Notes under the pieces: generated by a model
What the model was told of the DNA's origin: nothing
Databases searched by the model: none
The model's input: only the letters and a program-made list of their open reading frames with translations
Shown: positions 59,882 to 64,000 of the stretch, in pieces
How the letters are laid out: each line of letters starts with the position of its first letter
Numbering within the stretch: the first letter of the stretch is position 1
NCBI GenBank assembly: GCA_048270225.1
Contig: JBLWTG010000003.1
Location: forward strand, 248,001-312,000
DNA length: 64,000 nucleotides
Direction of reading: 5' to 3'
DNA from: Allopusillimonas sp048270225
GTDB lineage: Bacteria; Pseudomonadota; Gammaproteobacteria; Burkholderiales; Burkholderiaceae_B
Made by a program: the position numbers and the translations under genes

Positions 59882-61915
59882 TCAGGTTTCGGCCGGCGCA
59901 GGCGTGCTGGTAGCGTGCACCATGTGCAGATACTGGCGATGGCGCTCGTACTGGTCGAGAATGTCGCCGATGACATCGTCGCGGCTCCATCCCATGATGT
60001 CGTAATCCTGACCGCCTTCGCGCAGGTAGACCTCGGCGCGATAATAGCGCCGTTCGTCTTCGTCGCGCCCCTCATCGGGCGTCAGGCCGGGGCGCATCTG
60101 CTCCAGGGGAAACACGGAATAGGAAAAATCCAGATACTGGCCATGGTGCGTCACATTCAGCTTGGCCTGATCGTCGTCCCCCTTGTCGTGCACCGTGACT
60201 TCATAGCCCTGGCGCCGCAACTCTTCGGCCACCGCCTGCATGGCCGGCTGGACCACATCATCGATGAAGCGGATGACATGTGCGCGGCTGGGCATCATGA
60301 CGATGTTGCGCAGCCTGCGCTGCCATTGCTGGCCGTTGCCCATGGGCTGGGAGCGCGTAATCGTTTGATAGCGGATGCGCCGCTTCGTGGCGTCCAGCTT
60401 CAGGGCCTTGAACAGCCCCCAGATGGCGAGCAGCAAGATCACCGAGAACGGCAGCGCGCTGGCGATGGTTGCCGTCTGCAAGGCCTGCAGACCGTCGGCC
60501 AGCAGCAGCGCGATGGCCACCAGGCCCATGGACAGCGACCAGAAGATGCGCTGCCAGACCGGCGACTTCTCGGCGCCGCCCGAGGCCAGCAGGTCCACGA
60601 CCAGCGCACCGGAGTCTGCCGAGGTCACGAAGAACACAATCACCATGACAATGGCGATGACGGAGGTGATGCTCGATAGCGGCAGGTGCTCGAGAAAGGC
60701 GAACAGCGCCAGCGAACTGTCCTGGTTGACGACGTCTGCCAGCCCTTTGACGCCATCGACAAGAATGTAGTGGATGGCGGTATCGCCAAACACCGTCATC
60801 CAGAACAGCGTGAAGCCGGCGGGCACCAGCAATACCCCGCGTACGAATTCGCGAATGGTGCGGCCGCGCGAAATGCGGGCGATGAACAGGCCCACGAAAG
60901 GCGACCATGCAATCCACCAGCCCCAGTAGAACAGCGTCCAGCCGCCTATCCAGTCATTGGGCTGGTAGGCATAGAGATTGAAGGTTTTGTTGACCAGGTC
61001 CGACAGATAGGCGCCGGTGTTCTGGACAAAGGTCTGGAGCAGGAAGACAGTGGGCCCCAGTACCAGCACGAACAGCAACAGCAGCACCGCCAGCGCCAGA
61101 TTGGTTTCGGACAGAATGCGGATGCCGCGGTCCAGGCCGCTTGCGACCGACAGCGTGGCAAGACCGCAGGCGACGACAATCAGCACCACCTGTACCGGGA
61201 TGGACACGGGGACGCCGAACAGATGATGCAGCCCACTGTTGATCTGCGCCACGCCCAGGCCCAGCGATGTGGCCACACCGAGCACCGTGCCGATGATGGC
61301 GAAGATGTCGACCGCGTGCCCGATGGGCCCATGGATGCGGTTGCCGATCAGGGGATAGAGTGCCGAGCGCAGGGTCAGCGGCAGGCCGTGCCGGTAGCTG
61401 AAGAACGCCAGGATAAGCGCGACGATGGCATAGATGGCCCAGGCATGCAGGCCCCAGTGGAAGAAGGTGATGTTCATCGCCTCGCGGGCCGCCGCCGCTG
61501 TCCCGCCCGTGCCGACAGGCGGGTCGATGAAGTGCATGACCGGTTCGGCTACGCCGAAAAACATCAGTCCTATGCCCATGCCGGCGGAAAACAGCATGGC
61601 GAACCAGGTGACATCGCGATAGTCGGGCTGGCTGTGGTCGGGCCCGAGCTTGATATCGCCGTAGCGGCTGATGGCGACAAAGACGGTGGATACCAGGACA
61701 ATGGCGACGGTCAGTACATAGAACCAACTGGCGTTGCCCAGTATCCAGGCCTGAATGACTTCGAACAGCGACTGGGCCTTGTGTGGCGTCAGGATGGCGA
61801 ACGCGACAAGAACGAGTATGAATGCCGCCGCCGTAAAGAATACGGGGCGGTTGATGGTCGATGGTGCTGGCTTCACGGCCTCTCCTTTTCCATTTCCTGC
61901 AGCCATGTGTAGCAC
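59882..61915 (-). CDS. betT: BCCT-family high-affinity choline transporter
   Basis: 677 residues, equal in length to E. coli BetT. Twelve membrane segments; core signatures are FSAGMGIGLMFFGVAEPV and FYWGWWIAWSPFVGLFIARI. The ~150-residue cytoplasmic C-terminus (YEVTVHDKGDDDQAKL, YDIMGWSRDDVIGDILDQYE) is specific to BetT and acts in osmotic sensing. Uptake of choline or another betaine is coupled to ion flux. betA, betB and betI are not nearby. A second ATG lies three codons into the gene. Confidence 0.93.
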   Translation of the reverse strand: MLHMAAGNGKGEAVKPAPSTINRPVFFTAAAFILVLVAFAILTPHKAQSLFEVIQAWILGNASWFYVLTVAIVLVSTVFVAISRYGDIKLGPDHSQPDYRDVTWFAMLFSAGMGIGLMFFGVAEPVMHFIDPPVGTGGTAAAAREAMNITFFHWGLHAWAIYAIVALILAFFSYRHGLPLTLRSALYPLIGNRIHGPIGHAVDIFAIIGTVLGVATSLGLGVAQINSGLHHLFGVPVSIPVQVVLIVVACGLATLSVASGLDRGIRILSETNLALAVLLLLFVLVLGPTVFLLQTFVQNTGAYLSDLVNKTFNLYAYQPNDWIGGWTLFYWGWWIAWSPFVGLFIARISRGRTIREFVRGVLLVPAGFTLFWMTVFGDTAIHYILVDGVKGLADVVNQDSSLALFAFLEHLPLSSITSVIAIVMVIVFFVTSADSGALVVDLLASGGAEKSPVWQRIFWSLSMGLVAIALLLADGLQALQTATIASALPFSVILLLAIWGLFKALKLDATKRRIRYQTITRSQPMGNGQQWQRRLRNIVMMPSRAHVIRFIDDVVQPAMQAVAEELRRQGYEVTVHDKGDDDQAKLNVTHHGQYLDFSYSVFPLEQMRPGLTPDEGRDEDERRYYRAEVYLREGGQDYDIMGWSRDDVIGDILDQYERHRQYLHMVHATSTPAPAET

Positions 61916-61960
61916 AGAAGGCGGGGATAAGGCCAGTGAGGCCGAGCCCTGCGCGCCGGT

Positions 61961-62743
61961 CTACAGCGTCGTGTCGTAGTCGATGATCAGGGGTGCGTGG
62001 TCGCTGAAGCGTTCGTCCTTGTAGATGGAGGCGCTGCGCGCGGTGGCGGCGATATCCTGCGTGGCGATCTGGTAGTCGATGCGCCAGCCTACATTCTTGG
62101 CCCAGGCCTGCCCGCGATTGCTCCACCAGGTATAGGCTTCGCCCGTTGCGTCCGGGTACATGCTGCGATAGACATCCATCCAGCCCAGCTCGTCGAACAC
62201 GCGCGTGAGCCAGGCACGCTCTTCGGGCAGGAAACCGCTGTTCTTCAGGTTGCCTTTCCAGTTCTTCAGGTCGATTTCCTTGTGGGCGATGTTCCAGTCG
62301 CCGCAGAGGATGACGCGCCGCCCGCAGCGGGCCAGCGCCTGCAGATGCGCAAAGAAATGTTCCATGAACATATATTTGGCGGTCTGGCGGTGATCGCCGC
62401 TGGAGCCCGAGGGCAGGTATACGGAGATGATGGAAAGGTTGTCGTAGACCAGTTCAAGGTAGCGGCCCTCGGCGTCGATTTCGGGTACGCCCAGGCCTTC
62501 GATCACCTTCAGGGGACGCTGACGCGCATACACCCCGACGCCGCTGTAGCCTTTCTTCTCGGCATAGTGAAAATAGCCGTGATAGCCATCCGGGTTGAAC
62601 ATGGTTTCGGTCAGGTTGTCGGCCTGTGCCTTGAGCTCCTGCATACAGACGAAATCGGCTTCCTGTTTGGGAAGCCATTCCAGAAAGCCTTTGTTGACGG
62701 CGGAGCGGATACCGTTGAGGTTTGCGGAAATGACGCGAAGCAT
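61961..62743 (-). CDS. xthA: Exodeoxyribonuclease III (AP endonuclease)
   Basis: 260 residues. Active-site motifs: ISANLNGIRSA, MQELKAQ (metal-binding Glu), GDWNIAHKEIDL (Asp/Asn), and SDHAPLIIDY (Asp-His). It cuts at abasic sites and removes 3' blocking groups. A pyrE gene lies 1.2 kb beyond on the other strand, as in related bacteria. The 217-bp gap upstream of betT's partner side has no other feature. Confidence 0.95.
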   Translation of the reverse strand: MLRVISANLNGIRSAVNKGFLEWLPKQEADFVCMQELKAQADNLTETMFNPDGYHGYFHYAEKKGYSGVGVYARQRPLKVIEGLGVPEIDAEGRYLELVYDNLSIISVYLPSGSSGDHRQTAKYMFMEHFFAHLQALARCGRRVILCGDWNIAHKEIDLKNWKGNLKNSGFLPEERAWLTRVFDELGWMDVYRSMYPDATGEAYTWWSNRGQAWAKNVGWRIDYQIATQDIAATARSASIYKDERFSDHAPLIIDYDTTL

Positions 62744-62802
62744 AAGTAATGAGATACCTGAAAAAAGGGCGGGTTGAGTCGGTGCAGGTCTGGGGCGGCG
62801 GC

Positions 62803-63606
62803 TTAGTCAGGCTGGCCGAAGCGAAAGCTCGAGGCGGTGATGCCGGCGAAGGCGGTCGACTCGTGATACACGCAGGTTGACGCCTCTTGCTCTGCCGCGC
62901 CGACCGCCACCATGAGCGGAATGAGATGATCCTCCTGCGGATGCGCCAGTCTGGCGGCCGGGGCAGTTTCCCAGCGCTCCAGCGCATCGGAGCGCTGCGC
63001 GGAGGGGAGTGTCATGGTCTGTTGCAGCCAGGCGTCGAACTGCGCCGAGGCCGCGCTGCCGTTGCCGTAGATCTGCCGCAGGTTGTGATAGCTCAGGCCG
63101 CTGCCCAGAATCAGTACGTCTTCGTCACGCAGGGGCGCCAGAGCGCGGCCCAGGGCCAGGTGCCTGGCGGGGCCGTAGCCCGAATCGATGGACAGCTGAA
63201 CCATGGGCACATCCGCGTCCGGGTACATGACGAAAGCGGGCACGAATGCGCCATGATCGAAACCGCGTTCGCTGTCTGCCTGCACCGGCATGCCGGCCTG
63301 GTCCAGCAGTTGGGAGACCCGGTCCGCCAGCCACGGAGCGCCTGGCGCCGGATAGCTGATGGTGTAGGTGTGGTCGGGAAAGCCGTAGTAGTCGTACAGC
63401 ATGGGCGGCGCGGGGTTGGACGTTACCGAGAAGGCAGCGGATATGACCCAGTGCGCCGAGACCATGAGGATGGCTTTGGGGCGGCGCCCGAGCTGCCGGG
63501 GTATGTCGGCCAGCGATGCGCTCAGCTTGGCATTGCTGGTCTGCATGTCCGGGATATAGGGCCATGGGCCGCCGCCATGGGAAATAAAGTAGGTAGGTAG
63601 TGTCAT
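62803..63606 (-). CDS. LigB/DODA-family extradiol dioxygenase
   Basis: 267 residues. Metal-binding histidines lie in YFISHGGGPW and VSAHWVIS; RGFDHGAFVPAFVMYP and GSGLSYHNLRQIY complete the site. The length and motifs match the 4,5-DOPA dioxygenase-like YgiD group of bacteria. The natural substrate in bacteria is uncertain. It precedes xthA on the minus strand (59-bp gap), perhaps in one transcript. Confidence 0.9.
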   Translation of the reverse strand: MTLPTYFISHGGGPWPYIPDMQTSNAKLSASLADIPRQLGRRPKAILMVSAHWVISAAFSVTSNPAPPMLYDYYGFPDHTYTISYPAPGAPWLADRVSQLLDQAGMPVQADSERGFDHGAFVPAFVMYPDADVPMVQLSIDSGYGPARHLALGRALAPLRDEDVLILGSGLSYHNLRQIYGNGSAASAQFDAWLQQTMTLPSAQRSDALERWETAPAARLAHPQEDHLIPLMVAVGAAEQEASTCVYHESTAFAGITASSFRFGQPD

Positions 63607-63898
63607 GGGTCGACTATAACCATTTGGGCGGCCGGATAGGCCTGCGCGCCGTCAGGTGGGCGGCGGGTTTACCGGGGCGAGCGGGTCAGCGCCTGTTGCG
63701 CAGTGCGTCGATGCTCCAGGCGCCGCCGCCCGCAAAGTGTAAAGGATGACTTGGGAAAAAGACACAGTCTTATCCCGTATGTGTGTTTGGGCAACAGCGG
63801 GGAACCCCGCCGCGGGCGCAGACGCAGTCTTGTGCAGCCAACGGGTAAAATAATCGCTCCGGCAATCCGGCCTACCCTGATTCTTATCCTATTTCTCC
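63607..63898. other. Gap before pyrE
   Basis: 292 bp with the divergent promoters of the dioxygenase gene and pyrE. It contains a GCGGGG-AA-CCCCGC hairpin near 63799-63812. On the minus strand a 22-codon frame (63751-63686) reads HPLHFAGGGAWSIDALRNRR before a stop, resembling the C-terminus of a DoxX-type membrane protein; this could be a gene relic. No clear -10/-35 pair is evident. Confidence 0.35.
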
Positions 63899-64000
63899 AT
63901 GAGCGACTCTTCCAACCGCGCCGATTTCGTGCGCTTTTCCCTTGAGCAAGGCGTCTTGCGCTTTGGCAGTTTCAAAGTCAAGTCCGGACGCATCAGTCCT
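63899..64000 (+). CDS. pyrE: Orotate phosphoribosyltransferase, 3' end outside the window
   Basis: The first 34 residues are visible: MSDSSNRADFVRFSLEQGVL and LRFGSFKVKSGRISP. This is the N-terminus of PyrE, where the KSGR-x-SP segment binds PRPP/orotate. The enzyme makes orotidine 5'-phosphate in pyrimidine synthesis. The call rests on this short stretch and on the neighbouring xthA. Confidence 0.85.
   Translation, partial: MSDSSNRADFVRFSLEQGVLRFGSFKVKSGRISP

Noticed and set aside
1..64000. CRISPR array
   Set aside because: I saw no regularly spaced repeat series on either strand.

Overview
The window is high-GC, densely coded DNA from a betaproteobacterium, most likely family Alcaligenaceae (Bordetella/Pusillimonas/Castellaniella-like). 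The reasons are the gene orders hemA-prfA-prmC-grxD-ubiX, atpIBEFHAGDC-hemE-priA-rep and gshA/metX-metW-ampG, a xthA homologue near pyrE, a SAM-II riboswitch in front of metX, and the type of the proteins. Genus is inference; no rRNA is present.

Layout. 1-5.5 kb: an envelope block, with an ArnT-type glycosyltransferase (5' end outside the window), an LTA-synthase-family sulfatase-fold protein, and an OmpR-type response regulator with its kinase. 5.5-6.1 kb: a decayed vapBC toxin-antitoxin pair next to tRNA-Phe(GAA). 6.4-18.3 kb: housekeeping genes (hemA, prfA, prmC, grxD, ubiX; on the other strand a large MscS-type channel and folB-ttcA; then a flavoprotein, an M61 peptidase and an enoyl-CoA hydratase). 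18.3-25.9 kb: the complete F1Fo ATP synthase operon with promoter and terminator. 26-32.5 kb: a regulator with a degenerate receiver and Fis-type HTH, then hemE, priA and rep. The priA leader carries DnaA-box-like sites and the priA start lies beside a C10 tract. 32.7-38.3 kb: a small protein behind two identical-type dyad operators, nitronate monooxygenase, a CoA-transferase, 3-hydroxyacyl-CoA dehydrogenase and a diheme cytochrome c.

38.5-41.5 kb is the accessory hot spot. tRNA-Arg(CCG) is followed by a 77-bp direct repeat (75/77 identical) of its 3' end plus terminator, 992 bp further on. Between the copies lie an antitoxin gene cut exactly at the repeat edge and an intact HigBA-type pair. 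Beyond the second copy come an IS3-family transposase tail, a plasmid-type parB pseudogene broken at an A9 run, a second intact RelE/HigB-XRE pair, and a broken CopG/BrnA-type antitoxin. This looks like successive integration and decay of mobile elements at one tRNA.

41.6-64 kb: a lipoprotein with a low-complexity tail, a translationally coupled set of three hydrolases (HAD dehalogenase, aspartoacylase-like, M20 peptidase), a Kch-like K+ channel, 8-oxoguanine deaminase with an NCS2 purine permease, a DUF2520 protein, an NtrC-type regulator and a Crp/Fnr regulator, gshA, a small lipoprotein, an HTH-only LuxR protein, the SAM-II/metX/metW unit, ampG, a glutathione transferase homologue, betT, xthA, a LigB-type dioxygenase, and the first codons of pyrE at the window edge.

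I found no CRISPR array, phage structural module or obvious new defence system. The best leads are the tRNA-Arg integration junction with its toxin-antitoxin graveyard, the three-hydrolase operon, the pseudo-receiver/Fis regulator upstream of hemE, and the double-operator small protein.
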